Below, one piece after another: positions 1 through 10,461 of a stretch of 64,000 bases of DNA. Both the position numbers and the translations under genes were made by a program. Under the pieces are notes generated by a model. The model ran no database searches. It had not been told where the DNA came from and saw only the letters and a list, made by a program, of their open reading frames with translations. The first letter of the stretch is position 1; each line of letters begins with the position of its first letter. This DNA comes from Blastomussa wellsi (taxonomy: Eukaryota; Cnidaria; Anthozoa; Scleractinia; Plerogyridae): contig OX393573.1 in assembly GCA_947652115.1 (NCBI GenBank), positions 12,995,862 through 13,059,861 on the forward strand, given 5' to 3'.

Positions 1-285
1 TGCAGCTGCGTTTCGATGATCAGCTCTCATTTTATCTACATCAGCAGTTCAGATATGAATGATTCCATATTGTTTACGTAATAGAATAAATACGTAAAAG
101 AAAAGATTAATTGCGAAAGAAGCAGCCTTAATACCTATATAGATGTAGACATCTCTGGAATTTACTACTTATATTCTCTAGCGTTTTGAATATACTCTTG
201 ATCAACTTCCAAATTCAAATTCCTTGTGCAATCTTTTGAAAAGGCTCATTTGAACTCACTGTTTCTTTTCTTGTTAAACTCGCAG

Positions 286-561
286 GCTGGTGTATTCATG
301 GGTTTCTCCATCACATCTGCCGTGTTTGGTGGAGTAATCATTATCTGCTACAGTATTGCCATTGCCGTGTATCGACACGACTATCGCTACGACTATCACC
401 GTTATGGGTACGGTTATACCCGATATAGGAACAGCCGATACGACGCAGAAATGGCCCTCTCTGCAATTATTTTGATTCTCGGCATTGTTGAGTTCGCCAC
501 TGGAATCTGGGCGGCGGTGTGTGTTTGTGTTATGAACCCTTGTGGCAATCCAGCGCAACCG
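286..561 (+). CDS. Gene A exon with TM3, Tyr-rich loop and TM4
   Basis: The acceptor is the AG at 284-285 and the donor is GTAAG at 562. The exon opens AGVFMGFSITSAVFGG (TM3), continues into a 24-residue loop rich in Tyr, Arg, Asp and His, and ends in TM4 (SAIILILGIVEFATGIWAAV) followed by Cys residues and NPAQP. The same exon is recognisable in gene C (24956-25285) and in the pseudogene (30972-31650). In CD20 the TM3-TM4 loop is the large extracellular loop, so this Tyr-rich segment is probably extracellular. Confidence 0.75.
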
Positions 562-3500
562 GTAAGCAGGCTCCCGCGAGCTATTAAAGTGGTAACGAGT
601 TCCAGCTTTTATGCTTTAATGAGTCAATACTATGCCAGGGGGGGGAAGGGGGTACTCCCTTGAATTTCTTAAACTGTACCCTATTTAAGGACAAGGAACC
701 TCGAAAAATCACTTTCCCTGAATGTACCCTTCGACGCACTGTTCCGAAAATTACAGCAAAAAAGATAGGTCATTGTGCTCGCAAAAGTTTACCCCATTAA
801 TGCCTGTAACGGTACTAATCACGCGCGTAATTTGATCGTTCCACGGTTTGCAACTGAAAGCAAACATTATTGAAGGAATAGTGGGTTTAAAGTTTTGATA
901 GTTAGGAAGTCTCGATTATATGGAACAGTGTTACATATAATTTATGGAAAAATAACGCATATAATTGAAACAGCAAAGACTCAAAACGCACCACGAGTCG
1001 TTCTCAAGGCCGTAACTGGCATCACCGAGTAACGGTTGCTGCAAAGAGGGGCGTACAGGGGTATTCTCGTGATCCGTGATCAGCTGATTCTGTTTTCCGT
1101 GAAACGTGAACACAATAAATTGTTCGTCGTGATCCGTGACCCAAAGGTTTTTCGTGACCTGAGAAGAGCTTGATTCAATAACCGATATTCGTGGTTACAT
1201 CGCTGTGTTCCACATGATTTTGAGGAACTGATTTATGAAGATTATGAAAACATCAAGTGCGACTTCTGTACAGTTATAAAAAGGCGTAACGTCTCCTAAA
1301 GATAAGGCATCGGCAACTACTAATTAACCGAAAGCTGTTGTCCAGTCGGTGGTTTTGGTGCTTCGCTTGGGTATCATAAGTCAGTAAAATGGCTTGTTCT
1401 TCCTGTCGACAATGCTCGTAGAAACCGCTTATTCTACTCGAATTCTTCTTTTATTTGTTTACGCTTAAAGATGATAAATTGTATACCAAAATTCTGTTGT
1501 GATAGCTTACATAGAGTACTATCTTGTGTATATCTTGTGTAGCTTACATGAAGTATTAAATCAGACTAGAGGAAAAACACGTGTTGTCCGAGTAATTCAA
1601 CATGGTGGCAGCGGTGGGATCCTAGTTGTCCATAAAAAACGTTTAAACTGAACAGAATTCAGACAAAACGACAAAATGGGAGACCCAGCACCGAATGAAG
1701 GCGAAATTCCCCCGGTTCAAGCAGCTCCAATGCCTGCAGCCGACGAGGAAAATCACGCACCAGCGATCGTTGCTCAACCAGCGATCGTCGCTCAACCAGC
1801 AGTTCAAGCGGTTTCAGTTGCGAACTACCAAGTTCCTCCGCCTGAAAAATTCAGCTTCAAATCCGAAGAATGGACACGTTGGATTCGGCGCTTCGAAAGG
1901 TTTCGTAAAGCTACTGGCCTCGATCGAAAAAGCGGCGAAAACCAAGTGAACACCTTAGTTTACTCCATGGGCGAAGAAGCAGATGACATAATGGTTTCGT
2001 TTGGACTTACTGCAGACGATGCGGAGCAGTACGAGCTAGTCAAGAACAGGTTTGAGAGTCATTTTATTGTTAAGAGGAACATCATATTCGAGAGAGCTAA
2101 GTTTAACCTCAGATGTCAACAAGAGGGTGAGTCAGTTGAAACTTTCATTACTGATTTACATTGCCTCGCCGAACATTGTGAATTTGGCGTACTTAAGGAC
2201 GAACTTATCCGAGATAAGATAGTCGTGGGGTTAAAAGACAAGAAACTGTCTGAAAAACTTCAGCTAGATTCTAAGTTGACCCTTGAGAAGGCAGTAACCC
2301 AAGCCAGGCAATCAGAGGCAGTTAAGAAACAGCAAGACATCCTAAAAGGCACCCAACCAGACCCTCCCCCAGTTAATGTGGATCAGATTTCCAAAAGAAG
2401 GGGCAAAGGAGGAAAAGGGAAGGATCAGAAGGATAAGCCACCCAGAAATCCTAAGTTAGGAGGCAAGACACCTGAAACAAAATGTACCAAATGCCTGGGC
2501 ACACCCCATTCTAAACATGAATGCCCTGCTAAGGACTCAAAGTGTAACAAATGTTTGAAAAAGGGACACTGGGCAAAAGCATGTAAATCCCAGATTAAAA
2601 AGAAAGTTGATGAAGTTAGCTGTTCACAGACCGAGTTCCAAGGAGACTTCTTTCTTGGCCAACTCACTGAAGTAGGCATGGTTGGAGGAAACTCAAAGGA
2701 GTCATGGAAGGCCGAGGTCAAGTTGAATGATCATGCAGTCAAATTTAAAGTGGACACTGGTGCAGATGTCACAGTAATACCACCAAGTGTGTACCACAGT
2801 CTAGTGCCCAAGCCCTCTCTCAGCAAATGTACCAAGACACTCATGGGCCCCTGCAAACATAAGCTGTGTTGTTTGGGAAAATTCACAGCCGAACTCTGTG
2901 TGCATGAGAAAGCCACTAGAGAGCTCATCTATGTTGTTAAAGATCTCGAGAGACCTCTACTAGGAAGAAATGCAGCAGAAGTATTAAAGTTGATTAACAG
3001 AGTTGACTTTGTCAGCAGTGATGATTACAAGACAAGTATGGAAAGCAAATACCCACAACTATTCACTGGTCTCGGCGAAATGAAAAATCCGTACACCATC
3101 ACACTCAAGGAAGATGCCAAGCCATTTGCAATATCTGTTCCAAGAAAGGTACCTCTTCCACTGTACCAGAAAACAAAAGATGAACTGGACAGGATGCTAG
3201 AGACAGGAGTAATTTCCCCAGTGGACAAACCTACTGACTGGTGTGCTCCTATGGTCGTGACGCCGAAGAGCAATAGCAAAGTGAGAGTGTGTGTCGATTT
3301 AAGTAAGCTGAATGAATTTGTCAAGCGGGAGAATCATCCTCTTCCAGCAGTTGACACCACGTTAGGAAGGTTGGCAGGCTCCACAGTCTTCACCAAACTT
3401 GACGCAAACTCAGGATTCTGGCAGATCAAATTGGCCTGGGAGTCAAGACCCTTGACAACATTCATCACACCATGGGGACGGTTCTGTTTCAATGTGTTAC

Positions 3501-6500
3501 CTTTTGGAATCAGCTCCGGTTCAGAGAAGTTCCAGAAGACCATGAACCAAATCCTGTTGGGTTTAGAGGGCGTGGAGTGCAACATCGACGACGTGCTAGT
3601 CCATGGTAAAGACCAACAGCAGCATGACATGAGGTTAGAAGCAGTTCTAACGCGTCTGTTGGAAGCTGGCGTAACGCTCAACCTTGACAAGTGTGTCTTC
3701 AGCACCAAACAAGTCAAGTTCCTGGGGCATGTCATTAGCTCGAATGGAATTGAAGTCGACCCGGACAAAGTCAAAGCAATTGCAGACCTTCCACCACCCA
3801 CAAACGTCCAGGAAGTGAGAACCTTCCTAGGCATGGTAAACCAGCTCAGTAAGTTTTCAGATCACCTTGCAGACAAGACAAAGAGTATCAGAGAACTGAT
3901 CCAAAAAAGGAACCAGTGGACGTGGGGAAGCGCTCAGCAGCAGGCCTTCGAGCAAATCAAAGCAGATCTCATGAGAGCTCCAGTACTAGCACTGTATGAT
4001 CCCAACAAGGAAACAAAGATAGCTGCGGATGCTTCTTCCTACGGACTAGGAGGAGTAGTACTTCAGCTCCAACCAGACAAGTCGTGGAGACCAGTCTCGT
4101 TTCTGTCAAGAGCAATGACACCCACAGAATCCAGGTACGCGCAAATAGAAAAAGAAGCTCTGGCGCTAACTTGGGCCTGTGAAAGATCATGGGAGTACAT
4201 CATTGGAAAGTCAATCTATGTGGAAACAGACCACAAGCCTTTGGTACCACTGTTGAGCACCCACTCCCTGGACCAACTCCCACCCAGGATCCAGAGATTT
4301 AGAATGAGGCTGATGAGATTCAACTTCAAGCAGATCAGTCACATCCCTGGAAAGAAAATGTACATCGCTGATGCACTGTCAAGGCTCCAACCTCAGAATG
4401 CAGATCCTCAGCCTACCATCGCTGACGATGACATGACAGCACACGTTGCAAGTGTGATCACAGGACTTCCAGCCTCAGATACCCGATTGCAGCAAATTAT
4501 AGAAGCTCAGGAGGAAGATCCAGTGTGCAGACAGATTAAAACCTATTGTTCTGAAGGATGGCCTGACAAGTTCTCAGTGAATGATGCTATGAAACCCTAC
4601 TGGTCAAGCAGGGGTGAACTTACTGTTGTACAGAACATTCTTATGAAAGCATCTAGAATCGTTGTCCCATCGTCCATGCGATTAGAGATCCTGGACAAGA
4701 TACATGAAGGGCATCAAGGGATTGCTAAGTGTCGAGAGCGAGCCAAAAGTTCTGTCTGGTGGCCAGGACTGAGCAGAGAAATCCAAGATTTAGTGCAGCA
4801 GTGCAGAACTTGTGCACTACACAAGGAAAACAAGCCAGAGCCACTTATTGCAACACCCTTGCCTGATCGTCCTTGGCAAGTCGTAGCCACAGACCTCTTT
4901 GAATTGAAGGGAGTGGATTACCTGATTGTCATTGACTACTTCTCTCGATACGTGGAAGTAGCGGCCCTGAGAAAGTCTACAAAGTCAGGAGAAGTCATCA
5001 GAGCCCTGAAGTCAATCTTTGCTCGTCATGGAATACCAGAGCAATTGAGGTCCGACAATGGTCCACAGTTTGACAGCGCAGAGTTCTCACACTTTACAAA
5101 AGATTGGGGATTCAAACATGTAACCAGTAGTCCAAGATTTCCGCAGTCTAATGGGGAAGTCGAGCGCGGAGTTCGAACGGTCAAGAATCTCCTGCAGAAA
5201 TCTAAAGACCCTGCCAAAGGTCTGCTTGCCTACCGATCAACACCACTGGCCTGTAAATTCTCTCCAGCCCAGCTGTTGATGGGACGAAAGTTAAGGAACA
5301 GTGTGCCAATGTTTCACACTGAGCTCAACCCGCACTGGCCAGACCTAGAGAAGCTACATGCACGAGAAAGCGAAAGCAAGTTGAAGCAACAGTCAAACTT
5401 CAACTTAAGGCACAAGGCCACACCTCTGACACCACTGGAACCTGGCACCGAAGTGCACGTCAAAGACCTTGACCGACCGGGAGTAGTAGTTAAAGCAGCA
5501 GAAACACCACGCTCTTATGAGGTTAAGACACCTATTAGCACCGTGAGGAGGAATCGCGTGCACCTCACACCAATGCCAGATCCGAGAGAAACTCAACCAG
5601 TACCAGCTGATGAGAAGATCACAATGCCTGTACAAACTGATCAGCCCAACCAGAAAGTGAACTTACCGGCAGCACCAACCACACCATTGCTAGCAAATAG
5701 GCTTAAGAGACTGTTAAAACCATCTCTTAAAGTTAGAGAAAACCTAGGATTGATTTGACATTTTTCTGTTAGACTTGACAATTTGCCTTGTTACCTTGTC
5801 AAAGTTGTAACAGTTCGTTTATACGTTTCGTTACTGAAAAGGGGAGATGTTGTGATAGCTTACATAGAGTACTATCTTGTGTATATCTTGTGTAGCTTAC
5901 ATGAAGTATTAAATCAGACTAGAGGAAAAACACGTGTTGTCCGAGTAATTCAACAAATTCAACAATAAAAAATATAGGTCACCGTGCTTCTTTACGAGCA
6001 AAATGAAAATTTATTTATCTACCTCGTGAGCTAATCCGAATAGAAAAAGCCACCATTTTGTTTGTGAGCGCGCGCTGAATCACGCGTCAAATCTGCGCAG
6101 TTAGGATAAGCAGTGTAATTGGTGGTTTTCACTTCACGCAAGAATCACGCAAATTTCACGCACGCAATAAATAAAATCGCTTACCATTCAATAAATTGAG
6201 TCAAGAAATTGAATAATACATAAACAACGTGCCAAAGTTTCGAGGATGTACGATATTCCGAACTCGAGTTATTCGGCAAAGTGTATCACTGAAAATTATA
6301 GTGTTTAGTATGGCGGCCGGAAACCCGTGGAAACATCTGGAGCTTACTTTGGCTCTCTCAAAACGTTTCCTCTCGTTGTTAAGCTTGAAAACTTTCGCAT
6401 AAACACTTCCCTCAACATATTGGCTACTTAGAACTCGAAAACGAAAGGCGAATCGATATTTTCGCGCACGTACAGAAACAATGTCGATGTCACGCATTGT

Positions 6501-9500
6501 GAAAAATCTGAAATTCAAACTGCTCTATTTTCAAAACAAAGCCGTCTACCGAGCTGAAAACAAGTCAGCAGATATATGTTTAAAAATGACTTTTACCTGA
6601 TGAAGTGGAAAACTCAAAAGTTTTAATTTGAGTTTTCTCTGACGTCACGTGAAAACCAAGAATAGCGAGGAATCACCTTCTGCACTGAGGTGAAGTCTGT
6701 GTCGAGCTAAGTGTCCCATACCGCAGGAGTCCCATACCGCAGTGTCCCATACCGCAGGAGCTCATCCCGGTTTACAAAGCTTGAAGCGACTGCCAGTGAC
6801 AGTAATAGTGCAAGAGATGGAAAGTACTGGAAACCGTTAGGTCCGTCCACCTGAAGAATTAACTGGTCTGGATGCGAGTGGAATTCGTGTCTTTGCTGAA
6901 AAGGGATTTCAATTTACAGTGCCAAACGTTTAGAAGCCATTATCCCATTCTGTTCAGATATCTTTACGTGAGAACAGTTTGTCTGCGGTGTCCCATATTA
7001 TTATCGATACTTTTTGTTATCTCTTTACACTAATCTTTTGGTATTGTATAAACTAAGCTCCGCTAGTTGGACGTGTAATGGATATTGGGGCGGGGGCGGG
7101 GGGAGTTTCCAAATTATAGGACCTTGGTAGATTATAGTAAACTGCGTAAGAACGTACGGCAATGACGCTCGTATATATCATTATGTTTTCCAAAATAGCT
7201 TAACGTAATAAATTAATAATACTTATTAAACAACAAAACACTTAACTACATATTTGTAGTCCTTTAGTTGTGTTTATTGGATATCTTGCCTCATTTTGTT
7301 TGCTATCATTCTCTTGTTAGGGGCAAGTGATGTACACTCCCAACACTGGTTACGTCATGGCCCAAGGGCATGGTGGTGGTGCTGTGGCCGTTCCAATGCA
7401 AGCAGGTGGTGGTATGGTTGCTGTTCAAACTATCACACCAGGGGTACAAGGTACCCAACCTCAAATGGTTATGGTTCCTACTTCTGGCGCGGGGGGATAC
7501 CAACCTCAGGTGGGTCAATTTTCCCCAGCTGGAGCTATGACCACAGCTTACCAACCTCAGCAGTTTGAGGTGCCTCCATCGTATACACAGGGACAGTACA
7601 CGATGCAACAAAACGACCAGGTATGATACGCTAACAGCTCTTGGCTACCCAATGTCAAAATCAGGGAACTAAAAAGTGGGCCGTAGAAGACAAGAGAAGT
7701 GTGCGAGTTGTATAAAGCGCCAACCCTGATGCTCGTATAATAGTTCAGAAACACGCAAGGCAGTTCGTCATTTCAAAGAGATTCAGTTTAGTTGCACTGA
7801 CAATTTGCATAATAATGATGGTTATATTTACGATGGTGATGACGATAGCGATACCGTTGACGATGATTAATTCTTTCTGTACTTTACCTGCCATGAAAGG
7901 TACAGTCAATTCTCTAAGACGGACACCATCGGGACCGGCCTCAGCTGCCCGTCTTAGAGAGGTGTCCGGCTTATAGAGAGTCGACGTAACATGACCCCAG
8001 AAATTTTCAGCTAAGAAAGCAAGAAAATTACTATTTTAGATTACAATACAATTCGGTTGTCACCTCCAAGTTATTTTTTGAATGGGACAATGACTAATTT
8101 AATTTTAACTTGCATTGTTTGTATTTCGCCGACAAGAAAAGCGTTGTCAATTAATCGTCCTGTGTTAAATAGAGTCAGGTACTTTGCAATTTAAGAATTT
8201 TTCTTCCCTAAATCGTAAGTTGCGGTAACATTCAGCCCCTCAAAGTGGCCGTTGACGATTTCAAAGTGTCTGTTGTCCGTCTTATACAGGCGTCCGCCTT
8301 ATAGAGTGTTTGGTTATAGTAAAATGACTGAGAAACGGCCGGGACTAGCACCAGGTGTCCGTCTAATATATATATAGTCAAAAGAGGTGTCCGTATTATA
8401 GAGGTGTCCGTTAAGAGAGAGTTGACTGTACTTCTGTTTTCTCCTTATCAAATGTACATAAGGTCCGGATTTAACAACAAAGCAAAACAAACCGAACAAC
8501 AACAACAACAACAACAACAACACAAAATGCAGAACAGTGAGCGACAGGAAAACTACGCGAAAAACTTTCCTGTTTTGCAGACATGGTTTGAATAGCCACA
8601 GGACCTAACTTGGTGCAGTCTTTACCCACCCAGATGCGAACTTTTCAGACGGCCTAAACTCTGTTTATGATTTTATTTTCTTCTCATGATCCATGTAATT
8701 TCAAATCAGGCTAACAAAAAAGTATCAGTCATATAGACGATTCAAAACATCTTCATCTTTTCAATAACGCTAAGCGATCTACAATGTTAATGAACTCAAA
8801 ATAACTTACAGTTGAATTTCTTTCTCCAGGTTCCAGTGAAGACTTGAAATATACGTACGCGTTCAGTAGAAGTCTGGTAACGACTATAAACGCTTGGCTG
8901 ACGACACATAAAAATAAAGGATAATGCTTTGGTGTAATGTTTAAAGGACCACACTCAACCGATGTGTCTTGCACGCCTTTGTAATTGTTGTTTTCCAGTA
9001 ATGCAAGGTCGTTTCTTTCAAGTCGACATCTCGTTCACACGTGAGTACAGTGAGAAAAATTTCAGCGAGAAGATGGACGAAAGCAAAGAAGTTGTAGTTA
9101 TAAGTGAATCGTAGAGTTCTTTTGTGTTCGTTCCACAACTTAAGCGTGGACGTTGCCAGCTATACAGCATGGCGGTTTTCCTTACGTGGCGGACGTCCTG
9201 TGTTTGAGCGCTTCATCTTCGTAAACAGCGGAGATAAACAACCTGATATACGCAAAGTACAAACTATAAATTTTCAAAGAACGTCAAGGAGGCACCTAAA
9301 ACAGCCTTTCTCCGTGGATTGCAATGATACAGTCCTATAATCGAACACAGTCGCGAAATCCGACTCCGGTGCTGAGCTCGACCGCAATGCATTTTGGTTG
9401 AGTATGGTCTTTTATTACTTGTTAAATCGAACCCAAATCTAAGTTAAATTGCTGTAATGATTTCTAACTTATAAAACAGTGTCAGAACTCTAGATTGTAT

Positions 9501-10071
9501 TTGTTAAGACCTAAGAACACAAAAAAGTGAATTACACTCTGCAGTCTTCTTGCTCGAAAACGCGTCAACTAGCAGCAATAAAAATTTGGAAATTAAATGC
9601 TGTTTTTTTCCTTTGTCATATTTCGTATTTTGACCAATATTAACAGACATTTACCTTTCATAGTGACCAAACATGTAGCTACGTTATTATCCTGTATCGG
9701 GCGTCTCCACTCAGCCCTGAAGAATAACAGCGGAAATGGTGGCCATGTTGGTATACTAAACAGTTTAAGCTGGCTAAAATGGTGGCTAATGGATATGACG
9801 TCATGCAAGTGAATGCCCTCTATTAGTGCGCTAGAGGTACATTGTTCTAAAGGACTAGGAGGGAGCAACAATATCTAACGTTTAAATTTTTGTATTTTTG
9901 GCATTTAACTTTTAAACGTAATAGCTTTAAGTCTGCCAGCATTTTTGACATCTTAGTTTTCAATATTTTTATATCAATTTCTCCCTTGTATTAATGCTAG
10001 TTTTTAATCTTTTCATTTCACTTTTGTTTATTTTACAGGGCCACACTAATAATAGTTTCTACCCTGTATAA
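286..10071 (+). CDS. Gene A: MS4A/CD20-like tetraspan protein, 3' part (three exons, 5' end outside window)
   Basis: Three exons join in frame with phase-0 introns: 286-561 (92 codons, TM3 - loop - TM4), 7321-7620 (100 codons, cytoplasmic tail) and 10039-10071 (last 10 codons plus TAA). The exons carrying the start codon, TM1 and TM2 must lie upstream of the window, as they do in gene C. The pattern of a Gly/Ile-rich TM3, a polar loop and a TM4 of the form LGIVEFATGIWAAVC resembles the MS4A/CD20 family, which in vertebrates are four-pass plasma membrane proteins. The large intron (562-7320) holds a complete Ty3/gypsy element on the same strand; the last intron holds a Tc1/mariner-like MITE. 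No broken codon is seen in the visible exons, so the gene may be functional. The tiny last exon is the least certain part. The family call rests on topology and motif, not on a database search. Confidence 0.65.
562..1494 (+). other. Gene A intron, left of the gypsy insertion
   Basis: Non-coding. The stretch around 1065-1160 repeats short motifs of the type GTGATCCGTGA and CGTGAAACGTGA, which looks like an old dispersed repeat. An AAAA-rich A/T background fills the rest. I see no exon or RNA gene. Confidence 0.5.
1495..1602 (+). repeat. 5' LTR of gypsy element (108 bp)
   Basis: It starts TGTTGTGATAGC and ends AGTAATTCAACA, with TG...CA termini. It matches 5848-5955 exactly. At 108 bp it is very short for a gypsy LTR, which leaves little room for a promoter; the duplicated motif ATCTTGTGTA/TATCTTGTGTAG in its middle is the only internal structure seen. 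Confidence 0.95.
1603..1620 (+). other. Primer binding site, tRNA-Leu type
   Basis: The 18 bases TGGTGGCAGCGGTGGGAT abut the left LTR. They are the complement of the 3' end of a eukaryotic tRNA-Leu (..ATCCCACCGCTGCCA plus CCA), as I know it from animal tRNA-Leu(AAG) genes. All 18 positions match that remembered tRNA end. This would prime minus-strand synthesis. Confidence 0.8.
1676..5758 (+). CDS. Gag-Pol polyprotein of Ty3/gypsy retrotransposon (1360 aa, single fused frame)
   Basis: The frame runs from ATG 1676 to TGA 5756-5758 with no frameshift between gag and pol. Order of domains: gag-like helical region (about residues 55-215); a basic stretch; two CX2CX4HX4C zinc knuckles (about 270-305); an aspartic protease with FKVDTGADVTVIP (about 357-370); reverse transcriptase (about 480-700) with LDANSGFWQIKL, LPFGISS and the active-site box CNIDDVLVHG near residue 636; RNase H (about 780-900, ADASSYGLGG and TDHKPL); an integrase zinc domain H-H-C-C (about 1009-1045) and a catalytic core with D in ATDLFEL, D in SDNGPQFD and E in SNGEVERG; then a Pro-rich tail. 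The RT box has Asn where Tyr, Phe or Val is usual before xDD, which is odd. All other hallmark residues seen are present, so it may be active. Confidence 0.95.
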   Translation: MGDPAPNEGEIPPVQAAPMPAADEENHAPAIVAQPAIVAQPAVQAVSVANYQVPPPEKFSFKSEEWTRWIRRFERFRKATGLDRKSGENQVNTLVYSMGEEADDIMVSFGLTADDAEQYELVKNRFESHFIVKRNIIFERAKFNLRCQQEGESVETFITDLHCLAEHCEFGVLKDELIRDKIVVGLKDKKLSEKLQLDSKLTLEKAVTQARQSEAVKKQQDILKGTQPDPPPVNVDQISKRRGKGGKGKDQKDKPPRNPKLGGKTPETKCTKCLGTPHSKHECPAKDSKCNKCLKKGHWAKACKSQIKKKVDEVSCSQTEFQGDFFLGQLTEVGMVGGNSKESWKAEVKLNDHAVKFKVDTGADVTVIPPSVYHSLVPKPSLSKCTKTLMGPCKHKLCCLGKFTAELCVHEKATRELIYVVKDLERPLLGRNAAEVLKLINRVDFVSSDDYKTSMESKYPQLFTGLGEMKNPYTITLKEDAKPFAISVPRKVPLPLYQKTKDELDRMLETGVISPVDKPTDWCAPMVVTPKSNSKVRVCVDLSKLNEFVKRENHPLPAVDTTLGRLAGSTVFTKLDANSGFWQIKLAWESRPLTTFITPWGRFCFNVLPFGISSGSEKFQKTMNQILLGLEGVECNIDDVLVHGKDQQQHDMRLEAVLTRLLEAGVTLNLDKCVFSTKQVKFLGHVISSNGIEVDPDKVKAIADLPPPTNVQEVRTFLGMVNQLSKFSDHLADKTKSIRELIQKRNQWTWGSAQQQAFEQIKADLMRAPVLALYDPNKETKIAADASSYGLGGVVLQLQPDKSWRPVSFLSRAMTPTESRYAQIEKEALALTWACERSWEYIIGKSIYVETDHKPLVPLLSTHSLDQLPPRIQRFRMRLMRFNFKQISHIPGKKMYIADALSRLQPQNADPQPTIADDDMTAHVASVITGLPASDTRLQQIIEAQEEDPVCRQIKTYCSEGWPDKFSVNDAMKPYWSSRGELTVVQNILMKASRIVVPSSMRLEILDKIHEGHQGIAKCRERAKSSVWWPGLSREIQDLVQQCRTCALHKENKPEPLIATPLPDRPWQVVATDLFELKGVDYLIVIDYFSRYVEVAALRKSTKSGEVIRALKSIFARHGIPEQLRSDNGPQFDSAEFSHFTKDWGFKHVTSSPRFPQSNGEVERGVRTVKNLLQKSKDPAKGLLAYRSTPLACKFSPAQLLMGRKLRNSVPMFHTELNPHWPDLEKLHARESESKLKQQSNFNLRHKATPLTPLEPGTEVHVKDLDRPGVVVKAAETPRSYEVKTPISTVRRNRVHLTPMPDPRETQPVPADEKITMPVQTDQPNQKVNLPAAPTTPLLANRLKRLLKPSLKVRENLGLI
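5837..5847 (+). other. Polypurine tract
   Basis: The purine run GAAAAGGGGAGA lies immediately before the TG of the right LTR, the position where plus-strand priming takes place in LTR retrotransposons. Confidence 0.8.
5848..5955 (+). repeat. 3' LTR of gypsy element (108 bp)
   Basis: Identical copy of 1495-1602, with TG...CA termini, followed by the AATTC target duplication at 5956-5960. Confidence 0.95.
5961..7320 (+). other. Gene A intron, right of the gypsy insertion
   Basis: Non-coding. At 6711-6760 a 16-bp unit around GTCCCATACCGCAG is repeated three times. At 7085-7102 there is a G-rich run (GGGGCGGGGGCGGGGGGA) that could form a G-quadruplex. A pyrimidine tract and TTAG precede the exon at 7321. 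No gene seen. Confidence 0.5.
7321..7620 (+). CDS. Gene A exon: Pro/Gln/Gly-rich cytoplasmic tail with PPxY
   Basis: The acceptor is TTAG at 7317-7320 and the donor is GTATGA at 7621; the length of 300 bp equals that of the matching gene C exon (29141-29440), with clear residue similarity (AVPMQAGGGMVAVQTxTPGV in both). The tail carries VPPSYTQGQY, whose PPSY fits the PPxY consensus bound by WW domains of Nedd4-type ubiquitin ligases. That role is inferred from the motif only. Confidence 0.75.
7903..8428. mobile_element. Tc1/mariner-like MITE with TA duplication
   Basis: The left end reads TA-CAGTCAATTCTCTAAGACGG and the right end is its near inverse, TTGACTG-TA preceded by AGAGAG. The TA dinucleotides at 7901-7902 and 8429-8430 look like the target duplication. 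Several copies of a GGTGTCCG(T/C)CTTATA-like motif occur in the 526-bp body. No transposase frame is present, so it is non-autonomous. It lies in the last intron of gene A. Confidence 0.75.
8431..10038 (+). other. Remainder of gene A last intron
   Basis: Non-coding. A short CAA run lies at 8494-8520 and a CpG-bearing stretch at 9110-9220. Short open frames on both strands (60-90 codons) show no recognisable domain. The intron ends in TTTTACAG at 10031-10038. Confidence 0.4.
10039..10071 (+). CDS. Gene A candidate last coding exon
   Basis: After TTTTACAG, phase 0 gives GHTNNSFYPV then TAA at 10069-10071. It corresponds in position and size to the tiny last exons of gene C (GPENV) and of the pseudogene (TPVVI). 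Its short length makes it the weakest exon of the model. Confidence 0.5.
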   Translation, partial: GHTNNSFYPV

Positions 10072-10461
10072 ATATTTTCAATTATTCTTATTATTATTGT
10101 CGAAACATTTTAGTTGATTCTGTGTATTTTGGTTGTTTATGCGCTCTGATAGACCTCGTATCTTCAAATTGGCAGAACAACAGTCTTGGAAAATTGGGGG
10201 ATCACGGCGACGAAACAAACAAGGATGATTCCGAACATTAGAAGTGAAATTTTCATACAAAGGGACTTGACTTGAATTACAATCCATTCCAGTATCCTCC
10301 AGTTTTGTCCATCCGTGACCCAAGCCGGCCATCTTGGCTTTTCTATGTTTCTTTGGAGCTGTACAGATGTTTTTGTAGCTAATTTAATGACCAGAACACA
10401 CAAGTAGCTAGTTACAAAGGCAGAAAGAGCTGAAATTGGAAAAAAATTCAGGTAATACACA
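10072..10461. other. Spacer after gene A
   Basis: Minus-strand frames of 84 and 98 codons overlap here; one has two hydrophobic stretches. Neither shows a known motif, and the overlap of two frames argues for chance or an old repeat. Confidence 0.3.

Larger units (their letters stand above)
1495..5955 (+). mobile_element. Complete Ty3/gypsy LTR retrotransposon in intron of gene A
   Basis: The 4461-bp element is bounded by two 108-bp direct LTRs that begin TG and end CA and are identical base for base by eye. A 5-bp target duplication AATTC stands at 1490-1494 and 5956-5960. A primer binding site follows the left LTR directly, and a polypurine tract precedes the right LTR. One uninterrupted gag-pol frame fills the middle; there is no env frame. 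Identical LTRs plus an intact frame imply a recent insertion and possible autonomy. It lies on the same strand as gene A, so its LTR signals could interfere with gene A splicing or polyadenylation. The element ends are certain; the clade (Mag-like is possible) is not. Confidence 0.95.

Noticed and set aside
1495..5955. Endogenous retrovirus with env
   Set aside because: Only gag-pol is present; after the integrase tail just 90 bp remain before the LTR, so there is no room for env.
10078..10460. Overlapping minus-strand frames with hydrophobic stretches
   Set aside because: Two different frames over the same DNA, neither with a known domain; likely repeat or chance.
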